The position numbers were made by a program, and so were the translations under genes. A DNA stretch of 42,201 nucleotides, taken from Caldilinea sp. CFX5 (GTDB taxonomy: Bacteria; Chloroflexota; Anaerolineae; Caldilineales; Caldilineaceae). Shown here piece by piece: positions 16,497 through 23,290 of the stretch (position 1 is the first letter of the stretch; every line of letters starts with the position of its first letter). The notes beneath the pieces were generated by a model that was given only the letters and a program-made list of their open reading frames with translations, was not told where the DNA came from and made no database searches. The DNA lies in NCBI GenBank assembly GCA_021405325.1, contig QWII01000089.1, forward strand, positions 1 through 42,201, read 5' to 3'.

Positions 16497-16919
16497 ATGG
16501 CCCACGCAATTACGGTTGAGATTTCAGATGACTTTTACGATCAACTACAGCGTACAGCGGAATTAATCCAACGTCCGCTTGGCTTGATTGTCAAGGAAGG
16601 TTTGGTACACACGGTTTCGCCCCTGGTCGAAGATATTCCAGCACCTTATCAACGCGACCTGTATCCACTCCTGGCGATGGATGAAATCGCACTCATGCGT
16701 GAAGCAAAGGCCATTTTCCCAATGGACCGCTGGGAACAATAGGAAGCCTTACTTGAACAGAAAAAGGAACGCCCCCTACGCCGAGACGAAGAGACCAACC
16801 TCGATGAGTTGCGACGCGAGGCAGATATTTTTATGTTACGCAAAGGCTATGCGGCCTTGCTGCTCAAGCGACGCGGTTATCATTCACCAACCATTGACGA
16901 ACTGCCTAAGGTCTCCTAA
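16497..16919 (+). pseudogene. Small protein gene split by an in-frame amber codon
   Basis: The frame starts at ATG 16497 (AGGAG upstream; MAHAITVEISDDFYDQLQ) and meets TAG at 16740-16742 right after PMDRWEQ. The same frame then continues with EALLEQKKERPLRRDE and ends RREADIFMLRKGYAALLLKR...PKVS at TAA 16917-16919. The upstream and downstream parts read as one protein of about 140 residues, a family I recall from Chloroflexota and Cyanobacteria standing beside HNH nuclease genes, with an antitoxin-like N-terminus. The stop therefore looks like a recent nonsense mutation or a sequence error rather than the true end. As it stands an 81-residue product is made. The HNH gene starts five bases downstream. 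Confidence 0.75.
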
Positions 16920-16924
16920 TCTTT

Positions 16925-17337
16925 GTGATCACCAAAGCGCAACGCCAACGGATTGCAGAAGCTGCCAACTACCGCTGTGGCTACTGTCTATTACGGAAGT
17001 GGTCAGTGGCATCCCGCTAACTGTGGAACATATTTTACCCAAAGCACTTGGCGGCATAGATGATGACGAAAATCTCTGGTTATCCTGCCGTAGTTGCAAC
17101 GAACGCAAAGGAAGCGTAGCAGAAGCGATTGATCCAGACACCGGTGCGCTTGTCCCCCTGTTTAATCCTCGCACACAAAATTGGAACGCCCACTTTGTCT
17201 GGCAAGAAAACGGGATTTGGCTCAGCGGCAAAACTGCCATTGGGCGGGCAACAGTTGAAGCGCTAGCGTTGAATCATGAATTACGTGTGCGAGCCCGATC
17301 GATTTGGGTAAGAGCCGGTTTACATCCACCTCATTGA
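16925..17337 (+). pseudogene. HNH endonuclease, frameshifted
   Basis: The N-terminal part starts at GTG 16925 (ITKAQRQRIAEAANYRCGYC with the first zinc-type CxxC pair) and reaches a stop at 17018 in its own frame. From about 16993 the next frame continues the same protein: TEVVSGIPLTVEHILPKALG, then NLWLSCRSCNERKGS and LFNPRTQNWNAHFVW. The HNH core (EHI, the N of NLWLS, and CRSCNERK) is intact but detached from its start. Restoring one base near 16991-16994 would give a protein of about 138 residues. Either the gene is dead or the sequence has a one-base error. The partner gene just upstream is also interrupted. Confidence 0.8.
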
Positions 17338-17370
17338 TTCTGTATTCAATATTCACAAGGGCAACTCATC

Positions 17371-18423
17371 ATGACTCAACTTTATCAAACGGCGGGCTAC
17401 CTAAAAAGCCGCTTTCAAGCTACGGCGCGCCGCTTGCGCTTTCAAGCCCGCACGCTGGACGAGTGGCGCTTTTGGCAGCAGAGTTTGCGCAGTACCATTC
17501 GTGACTTGCAGGGCATTGACCGATTGCTCCTCGCGCCTATGAATCCGCGCATTACTGAAACCGTGCCGTGTGATGGCTATCAGCGCCAGCGAGTCTTGAT
17601 CGACACGGAACCGGGCGTCACCATGCCCTTTTATGTGCTGATTCCCGACAAGCTACAAGGGGCCGTGCCGGCCGTGTTAGCACCGCATGGTCACGCCAGC
17701 GGTGGCAAATATGCGGTGGCTGGCATTCGGGAAGACGCCGGGGTGATCGGCACCATTGACCAGCACAACTATGACTATGGCGTGCAAGCGGTGCGGCGCG
17801 GGTATATGGTCTTTTGCCCCGATGCCCGCGGTTTTGGCGAGCGCCGCGAGTGGTTGAATGAAAAGCCGGAACAGTTGCTCGAATCCTCCTGTCGCCAGTT
17901 GGCGCATATGGGCTTGCCGCTGGGGTTGACGGTAGCGGGTATGTGGACGTGGGATTTGATGGTGCTGCTCGATTATGTCCAGACACGCCCCGAAACTGCC
18001 GGTCAGCCGATTGGGTGTATTGGGCTGTCAGGTGGTGGGTTACAGACCATGTGGCTGGCGGCGCTGGATGAACGGGTGACTTGTGCGGTGATCAGCGGCT
18101 ATTTTTATGGCGTCGATGATTCGCTCCTCCACCTCTCCGGCAACTGCGATTGCAACTATATTCCCCGTATGTGGGAAGCGGCGGATATGGGGGATGTGGC
18201 GGCGTTGATCGCGCCCCGTCCGCTCTTGATCGAGACGGCACGCCAAGATCCGCTCAACGGGCCGCGGGGGATGGCGAATGTGTTTGAGCAATATACCGTT
18301 ACGGAGCAGGCGTATAAATTGCTTGATGTTCCGGATCGTCTAACGCACGACACCTTCGATGGCGGTCACGTCTGGCATGGAACGGTGGCCTTTGATTGGT
18401 TGGACCGTTGGTTAAAGAAGTAA
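17371..18423 (+). CDS. Alpha/beta hydrolase (acetyl xylan esterase/dienelactone hydrolase-like)
   Basis: A 350-residue hydrolase. The N-terminal lead (1-80) is followed by the core: an oxyanion-type strand AVLAPHGHASGG (about 101-112), an RGYMVFCPDARGFGERRE strand, the nucleophile elbow GLSGGG with Ser220, an acid at about Asp293 in ETARQDPLNG, and His333 in GGHVWHG. Similar proteins in this phylum are annotated as acetyl xylan esterase-like hydrolases that remove acyl groups from sugars. No signal peptide is seen, so it should be cytoplasmic. The start ATG 17371 follows an AAGGG site. Its position between sugar uptake and sugar-acid genes fits deacylation of imported glycans. Confidence 0.82.
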   Translation: MTQLYQTAGYLKSRFQATARRLRFQARTLDEWRFWQQSLRSTIRDLQGIDRLLLAPMNPRITETVPCDGYQRQRVLIDTEPGVTMPFYVLIPDKLQGAVPAVLAPHGHASGGKYAVAGIREDAGVIGTIDQHNYDYGVQAVRRGYMVFCPDARGFGERREWLNEKPEQLLESSCRQLAHMGLPLGLTVAGMWTWDLMVLLDYVQTRPETAGQPIGCIGLSGGGLQTMWLAALDERVTCAVISGYFYGVDDSLLHLSGNCDCNYIPRMWEAADMGDVAALIAPRPLLIETARQDPLNGPRGMANVFEQYTVTEQAYKLLDVPDRLTHDTFDGGHVWHGTVAFDWLDRWLKK

Positions 18424-18466
18424 CTTCTCGCTTTTCGTAGAGACACGATATTGCAAATTAGCAAAT

Positions 18467-18554
18467 TAGTACCGGTATCGTAGGTGCGGTTTGTAACCGC
18501 ACTGGCTTCCAGAGAAACGTGCGGTTACAAACCGCACCTACGATACCGGTACTA
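18467..18554. terminator. Perfect 36-bp hairpin between convergent genes
   Basis: The arms at 18467-18502 and 18519-18554 are perfectly complementary with a 16-nt loop. Each arm contains a smaller palindrome, GTGCGGTTTGTAACCGCAC. Outside it lie weaker complementary flanks (GACACGATA and TATCGTGCC). It separates the alpha/beta hydrolase gene from the minus-strand dehydratase gene. Confidence 0.8.
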
Positions 18555-18595
18555 TTTCAGAAAATTACAATTATCGTGCCCCTAGGAAAAGACGA

Positions 18596-19738
18596 TTACC
18601 AGTCCGCGACGCTGCCATCCTGCTCATAGAAGAACTCGCCGCCGAGTTCTTCGGTGTAGGCATGGAGCTTTTGCACTTCCCGTTCGTTGATCTCAAAGCC
18701 GAGACCCGGTTTGGTCGGCAGGTCGATGTGGCTGTTGGTCACCGTCCACGGCTCCTCGATGACCTCTACCAGCCAATCTGGCCCTACGCTCTCCTGAATC
18801 AAGAAGTTGGGCACCACCGCATCGACATGCATACAGGCCGTCAACGCCACTGGGCCGATGGCGCAATGGGGCATGATATGCACATAGTAGACTTCGGCCA
18901 TGTTGGCGATCTTTTTGAGCTCGGTGATGCCGCCGGCATGGGAGCCATCCGGCTGGATGTAGGAGGCGGCCTGCTTTTCTAGCACCTGGCGGAATTCCCA
19001 GCGGCTCAACAGGCGCTCACCGGTGGCAATCGGGTAGGGGACATGGTCGGCGACGAGCTTGAGCGCATCGACATTCTCCTGTGGCACCGGCTCCTCGACA
19101 AACATGGGGCGCATTCCCTTGAGTTCGTGACAGATTTCAATCGCCAGCCCCGGCGTCATTTTGCCGTGAAAGTCAAAGGCCAACTCCACCTCCGGCCCCA
19201 CCCACTCGCGCATGAGATAGGCGCGCTTGACAAAGTCGTCGATGACGGCGGGCGGTTCATGGGCGCGCCACTTGCCGCCGGGGCCGGATTTGAAGGCCAT
19301 GTAGCCCCCTTTGGCGCGCAGAAAATCGAGACGCGCTTTGGCTTTGGCCAGCCCTTCGTCGCTCATGTCGCCAATGCCCCAGTGGGCGTAGACGCGAATG
19401 CGGTCGCGTACAGCCCCGCCGAGCAATTTGTAGACCGGCACGCCGTAAAACTTGCCGGCAATGTCCCACAACGCCTGGTCGATGCCGGAGAGCGCCGACA
19501 TCAACACATTGCCGCCACGGAAGAAGGCGGAACGATAGATATGTTGCCAGTGGTGTTCAATGCGCAGCGGATCTTTGCCGATGAGATAGTCGGCCAATTC
19601 CTCAATGGCGGCCATCGTGCTTTTGGGCTTGCCCTCCAGCGTCGATTCGCCCCAGCCGACGATACCGTCATCGGTGGTGATTTTGACCAGCCGCATCCGT
19701 GGGCGGGGGAAGAACTGTTCGATCTTGGCAATTTTCAT
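18596..19738 (-). CDS. dgoD: Enolase-superfamily dehydratase, D-galactonate dehydratase (DgoD) type
   Basis: A 380-residue mandelate racemase-like enzyme that would dehydrate D-galactonate to 2-keto-3-deoxygalactonate with Mg2+. Metal ligands are seen as Asp189 (AFDFHGKM), Glu215 (FVEEPVPQEN) and Glu241 (ATGERLLSRWEF). The catalytic histidines are His191 in the FHG motif and His291 in MPHCAIGP. Recalled E. coli DgoD residues (Asp183, His185, Glu209, Glu235, His285) lie exactly six positions lower. SHAGGITE is also typical. The start ATG 19738 has AAGGAG five bases upstream. Related enzymes act on other acid sugars, so the substrate is likely but not certain. It fits with the UxaA-like and HpcH-like genes downstream. 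Confidence 0.8.
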   Translation of the reverse strand: MKIAKIEQFFPRPRMRLVKITTDDGIVGWGESTLEGKPKSTMAAIEELADYLIGKDPLRIEHHWQHIYRSAFFRGGNVLMSALSGIDQALWDIAGKFYGVPVYKLLGGAVRDRIRVYAHWGIGDMSDEGLAKAKARLDFLRAKGGYMAFKSGPGGKWRAHEPPAVIDDFVKRAYLMREWVGPEVELAFDFHGKMTPGLAIEICHELKGMRPMFVEEPVPQENVDALKLVADHVPYPIATGERLLSRWEFRQVLEKQAASYIQPDGSHAGGITELKKIANMAEVYYVHIMPHCAIGPVALTACMHVDAVVPNFLIQESVGPDWLVEVIEEPWTVTNSHIDLPTKPGLGFEINEREVQKLHAYTEELGGEFFYEQDGSVADW

Positions 19739-20066
19739 GGCTTCTCCTTGGATTGCGTGATTCGTGTTGCGTGTTGCGTGTAGCGTGATCGCTATTGGTG
19801 AAACTGTTGTTGTATAATGGCGTATAGATTTAGGAGTTACGCAGTTGACGGGCGCTACCAGAGACCTGTCAGGTTTCGCAAACCTGACAGGTCTTGTCCA
19901 ACTGCGTAACTCCTAAGATTGTATCGCGTTTGTTGCTTGAGTGCATCTGCCCGAATCATCTATTGTTATGTATCCATGCGCTGCGATTCACGCAGTCTGT
20001 TTTTCACGAATCACGTAGCACGTTTCACGAATCACGCATCACGTAAATTTAGACACTGATCCACTT
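19739..20066. other. 328-bp repeat-filled gap
   Basis: No gene is present. It holds CGTGTTGCGTG-type tandem blocks at 19752-19790 and, inverted, at 20004-20045, and between them the composite hairpin at 19830-19916. A TATAAT at 19813-19818 lacks a good -35. The two tandem blocks and the hairpin together make the whole gap one larger approximate inverted arrangement. Confidence 0.7.
19830..19916. repeat. Composite hairpin: one inverted repeat inside another
   Basis: The outer arms TTAGGAGTTACGCAGTTG (19830-19847 with 19899-19916) are perfect over 18 bp. Within the loop lies a second perfect hairpin, AGACCTGTCAGGTTT (19862-19876) with its complement (19880-19894) and a 3-nt loop. The two palindromes have unrelated sequences, which suggests one element inserted into another. 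Confidence 0.8.
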
Positions 20067-20636
20067 ATGAATGTACGTTACCAAAGTGTACGCAGTGAGT
20101 TGATTACCCACCTGCTGATCTTGAGCAGTGTGGTGTTGTTGCTCTGGTTGATTGAATTTCTCGATCTCCTCTTCTGGCATGGGATGCTCGATTTTTACGG
20201 CATCCAACCCCGGACGATGATGGGGCTGCGCAATCTGTTTCTGGCCCCCTTTCTTCACCGCGGCATCAACCATCTCCTTGCCAACACCGCGCCCTTTTTG
20301 GTTTTAGGGTGGTTTGTCCTGCTGCGCGGGACGCGCACCTTTTTTCTGGTCAGCTTCACCGCCGCCTTGGTCAGTGGGCTGGGCATTTGGCTATTCGGAA
20401 TGCCGGCCACCATTCATGTCGGCATGAGCGGCGTCATCTTTGGCTATCTCGGCTTTCTCCTCTTTCGCAGCTACTTTGAACGCAGTTGGCAAGCGATTGG
20501 CCTGGCTCTCCTCGCCGCGTTTCTCTATGGCAGTATGATCTGGGGCGTCCTGCCCCTGCAACCGAATGTCTCCTGGTTAGGCCACCTCTTTGGCTTTGTC
20601 GGCGGTGCACTGGCGGCGCGGCAGGTGAGCAATTAG
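20067..20636 (+). CDS. Rhomboid family intramembrane serine protease
   Basis: A 189-residue membrane protease with six predicted helices. The oxyanion helix has HRGINHLLANT (His65, His70 and Asn73 region), the catalytic serine is Ser121 in GMSGVIFG, and the partner histidine is His173 in WLGHLFGF. This is the GxSG/His dyad of active rhomboids that cleave membrane proteins within the bilayer. Substrates cannot be predicted. The start ATG 20067 lacks a clear ribosome site. The stop codon lies inside the left arm of the 25-bp inverted repeat downstream. Confidence 0.88.
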   Translation: MNVRYQSVRSELITHLLILSSVVLLLWLIEFLDLLFWHGMLDFYGIQPRTMMGLRNLFLAPFLHRGINHLLANTAPFLVLGWFVLLRGTRTFFLVSFTAALVSGLGIWLFGMPATIHVGMSGVIFGYLGFLLFRSYFERSWQAIGLALLAAFLYGSMIWGVLPLQPNVSWLGHLFGFVGGALAARQVSN

Positions 20637-20759
20637 GTGATTGGGTGATGCGGTGGCTGAGCTTGTCGAAGCCGTGGCTGAGCTTGTCGAAGCCGTGGCT
20701 GAGCTTGTCGAAGCCGTGGTTGAGCCTGTCGAAACCACCGCATCACCCAATCACCTAAT
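20632..20759. repeat. Four 21-bp tandem repeats inside a 25-bp inverted repeat
   Basis: The unit GTGGCTGAGCTTGTCGAAGCC occurs at 20653-20673, 20674-20694 and 20695-20715, with a variant at 20716-20736. The array is enclosed by perfect inverted arms of 25 bp, ATTAGGTGATTGGGTGATGC... (20632-20656 and 20735-20759). The left arm contains the rhomboid stop codon. The unit resembles the common GGTTGAGCCTGTCGAAACC interspersed repeat of high-GC bacteria. Confidence 0.85.
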
Positions 20760-20784
20760 CACCCAACACCGCCTCAATAATTCC

Positions 20785-21282
20785 TTAATAGCCCTGTGCC
20801 GCCGCAAAGAGATCAGACAACAACAGCCGTTCATCGACCACATGGGCGTCGCTCTCTTTGGCCGGGCCAAAGCCGATGGTCGGGACGCCGGCAATGCCCC
20901 CGCGGTAGGCGCCATTGGTGCAGAAGTGGTAGGCGCTGATGGCCGGTTGCAAGCCGACGGCCTGTAGACCAGCCAGCGAACGGGCGACAAAGGGATGGTT
21001 TTCGGGGAAGAGCCAGGCCGGAAAAAACTTGTCGGCGCGCAGGGTGGCTCCGGTGTAGGCGACATGTTCCCCGGCAGCGATGACCTTCATCATATCCAAG
21101 ACAGCATTGCGCCCCAGGTGCGGCGACGACGAATGGGCCGGTCGCCCGACAGTAGCCAGGTGGATTTCGGCCCGCCCGCGCCCGCCACGGTTCAGGTTGA
21201 GATCGGTCGCCTCGCCAATGCCGCTCAAACTAGGGTGTTGCACCAGGGCCTGCGCAAATTCAACTAACTTTTCACGGTTCAT
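20785..21282 (-). pseudogene. M20 family metallopeptidase remnant with two internal deletions
   Basis: A 165-residue open frame whose three blocks match separate parts of an M20 peptidase of about 400 residues (YgeY-like). Residues 1-21 (MNREKLVEFAQALVQHPSLS) match the N-terminus. Residues 22-72 (GEATDLNLNRGGRGRAEIHL, then GRPAHSSSPHLGRNAVLDMM) match the middle. Residues 73-165 (YTGATLRADKFFPAWLFPEN, then SDAHVVDERLLL) match the C-terminus. Junctions lie near 21219 and 21066. The segments carrying the first metal histidine, the bridging aspartate and the catalytic glutamates are absent; only the C-terminal metal histidine remains. It should not be an active peptidase. Frame is preserved, so a stable product is conceivable. 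Confidence 0.75.
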
Positions 21283-21442
21283 CGCTGCGACACCACTCCT
21301 TGTATAAGTTGGCTTGTATGAGTTGGCTTGAATCGAATCTACGCTTATTCTACCCGATCAAGGGCCGAAGTGACAACCAGGTAATTATCGCTCTACGGCA
21401 ACATAATTGCGCCGTAGCGACAACACGAGTGCCCCGGCAACT

Positions 21443-21471
21443 TTGACAGTCACTTACGGTAATGATACAAT
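21443..21471 (+). promoter_or_regulatory. Sigma70 promoter for the UbiA gene
   Basis: TTGACA (21443-21448), a 17-nt spacer and TACAAT (21466-21471) match the consensus at 11 of 12 positions. Transcription should start near 21478, about 70 nt before the GTG at 21551. Confidence 0.85.
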
Positions 21472-21550
21472 GGCGCGCATCGCGCAGATGTTCGATGAGC
21501 AAGCAGCATCGGACAGGATGGGTAAGAATAAACACGCCTTCAGGTGACCT

Positions 21551-22630
21551 GTGGAGATTTCAGAACATCATTTTGCGTCAACCCAACCGATCAAGTCGCT
21601 GCCCGGTCAGCCGGGGGATATGCCGGGGGATATGCCGGGGGATATATCGGGGGTAGAGTTGAGTGTAGCCGACAAGCGGTTGCACCAGTGGCTCTATAGT
21701 GCGCCGGCTGGGCAGGCGGCGTTGCTCTGGCGCCTGCTGCATCTGCGAGCGGTGCTGGCGTTCTGGATGCCAACGCTGGCCGGGGTGGCAGTGGCCTGGC
21801 ATAGTGGCGGCGTTGACCCGTTGACTGTGACATTGGTGCTGGTTGGCAACTTCTGTATGATCCTGGGGATCAATTTGCTCAACGACCACTGGGACTACCA
21901 ATACGCCCTGAAAAGCAATGATGTTAAATTTATCCCGGAACTCTTTGCCACAGCCTACCATCTGCTGGCGGCGGGGCAGATCAGTAGTGCGCAACTTAGG
22001 CGCCTGGGCTATGGTTCATTGCTCGTCAGTGCGCTGGCGCCGATTGGGTTGTACTGGCTTGTGGGCTGGCCGGTTATCTTTTTTTACGCAGTCACCCTCC
22101 TATTTTTGTACACCTATACCACCCCGCCGACGCGCTACAGCTATCGCGGGTGGGCTATCGGTGAATTAGGCGTCCTGTTGGGCTATGGTTTTTTCCCGCT
22201 GGTCGGCAGCTATTTTATTGTCAGTCAAAGCATAAGCTGGTTGCCGCTCCTGGTGAGTCTGCCCTTTGGTTTGTTGGCGGTATTGAGCGTCTTTACCCAC
22301 AATCTGCTCCATTACCGGCGCGATTGGTTGATGCGCAAACGCACGCTGGTGGTCAGTCTGGGGCCGCTACGCACCTTTGATGTCAGTGCGATGTTGACCA
22401 TCTTGGTTTATGCCGCGTTCTTAGCCATTGCCAGCCTGGCCCATTTGCCCCTGAGTATCCTGGTGACACTGGCAGCCTTGCCGTTGGCCTTACGCACTTT
22501 TAGTCAGTTGCGCAGTGAACAGCCGCCCCTGGAGGTTGTTTTCCGTCTGCATCTGACGATGTTGCATGTCACACTCTGGACTGGATTGTTGTTTTGTGTT
22601 GCCTTGCTTGCCGACAAAGCCTTCTCGTGA
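21551..22630 (+). CDS. UbiA family prenyltransferase (MenA-like)
   Basis: A 359-residue membrane enzyme transferring an isoprenoid chain to an aromatic or other acceptor. The first Mg-diphosphate motif is NLLNDHWDYQYAL (Asn111, Asp112, Asp115) with a further ND at 123-124. The second is the loop HYRRDWLMRKRTL with the MenA-type KRTL ending. About eight helices follow the usual pattern. The first 40 residues are an extra segment with a three-copy MPGD-type repeat made from the 12-bp unit ATGCCGGGGGAT. The GTG start at 21551 is therefore uncertain; the ATGs at about 21620-21632 or a later start are possible. It overlaps the next gene as GTGA. Confidence 0.82.
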   Translation: MEISEHHFASTQPIKSLPGQPGDMPGDMPGDISGVELSVADKRLHQWLYSAPAGQAALLWRLLHLRAVLAFWMPTLAGVAVAWHSGGVDPLTVTLVLVGNFCMILGINLLNDHWDYQYALKSNDVKFIPELFATAYHLLAAGQISSAQLRRLGYGSLLVSALAPIGLYWLVGWPVIFFYAVTLLFLYTYTTPPTRYSYRGWAIGELGVLLGYGFFPLVGSYFIVSQSISWLPLLVSLPFGLLAVLSVFTHNLLHYRRDWLMRKRTLVVSLGPLRTFDVSAMLTILVYAAFLAIASLAHLPLSILVTLAALPLALRTFSQLRSEQPPLEVVFRLHLTMLHVTLWTGLLFCVALLADKAFS

Positions 22631-23196
22631 GCAATCTACCGACCCCTACGCGCTCAAGCACCACACTGACCCCGCTCACCCGGCGGGAATTTTACCGCCT
22701 GACCGAGCGGTGTCGCACCTATGCCCTCGAACTGGCGCACTTTGACCAGACGCGCGTCAATCTGCAACAATGTCATCAATTTAACGGCTGGCTTCGTGAA
22801 TTAAAGCAGTATGAGCAGTTGGCGCCGGCCTTGCGCACCCTGCGTCCGGCCCGCCCCATTGCCCGCTGGCAATTGCTGATTTTGGCGCTCATGCTGGGGA
22901 TCGTTATTTGGTTGGCGTTGCAGTCACGCGCCTACCGGTTGCTCTCGTCCAGCTTTGTCACCACCTATGTCTTCTTTCTCTTCTTTTTCTATTTTGTCCC
23001 TGAACGTTTCTACGGGACGACAATTGAGTTGATTGAAGGCAAGGTGTTACGGATTGTTGAGACGCTAGAGACGATCTTGCAGAAAGGCGACCTGGGCTTT
23101 ACCGAAGCCGCCTATTTCCAAGCCAAAGAAAACCTGCAAGCCGCGCGTGCCGAACTGCGCCAGCAGATTGATCTGGCACACCGAAAGTGGCGGTGA
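22627..23196 (+). CDS. Hypothetical membrane protein with coiled-coil ends
   Basis: A 189-residue protein of unknown family. A helical, charged N-terminal half (LTRREFYRLTERCRTYALEL) is followed by two hydrophobic helices (WQLLILALMLGIVIWLAL and VTTYVFFLFFFYFVP) and a helical C-terminal part (IELIEGKVLRIVETLETIL, then ENLQAARAELRQQIDLAH). The start is GTG 22627, overlapping the UbiA stop as GTGA, so the pair is translationally coupled. It may modify or anchor the prenyltransferase, but that is only inferred from position. Confidence 0.7.
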   Translation: MSNLPTPTRSSTTLTPLTRREFYRLTERCRTYALELAHFDQTRVNLQQCHQFNGWLRELKQYEQLAPALRTLRPARPIARWQLLILALMLGIVIWLALQSRAYRLLSSSFVTTYVFFLFFFYFVPERFYGTTIELIEGKVLRIVETLETILQKGDLGFTEAAYFQAKENLQAARAELRQQIDLAHRKWR

Positions 23197-23290
23197 GCGA
23201 CAAGTGGCGCCCTTATCGCCAATGGATTAGGATTTGCCAATCTTCCCTTTCCGCGCTGTGCGGAAGACATATAGAATTGATTGAATCGTC

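Noticed and set aside
16740..16742. TAG as a recoded (pyrrolysine or suppressed) codon
   Set aside because: No tRNA, PylRS or other recoding signal is visible, and the neighbouring HNH gene is also broken, so mutation or sequence error is simpler.
16985..17020. Programmed frameshift in the HNH gene
   Set aside because: There is no slippery heptamer or downstream structure; a one-base loss explains it.
19043..19783. 246-codon open frame on the plus strand
   Set aside because: It is antisense to the DgoD-like gene, whose catalytic residues all align with the family.
20653..20736. Short regular repeats considered as a CRISPR array
   Set aside because: The 21-bp units are directly adjacent with no unique spacers, and no cas genes are near.
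20641..20967. Open frame encoding LVEAVAE repeats
   Set aside because: It arises from the 21-bp tandem repeats and then runs antisense through the M20 remnant; no ribosome site is seen.
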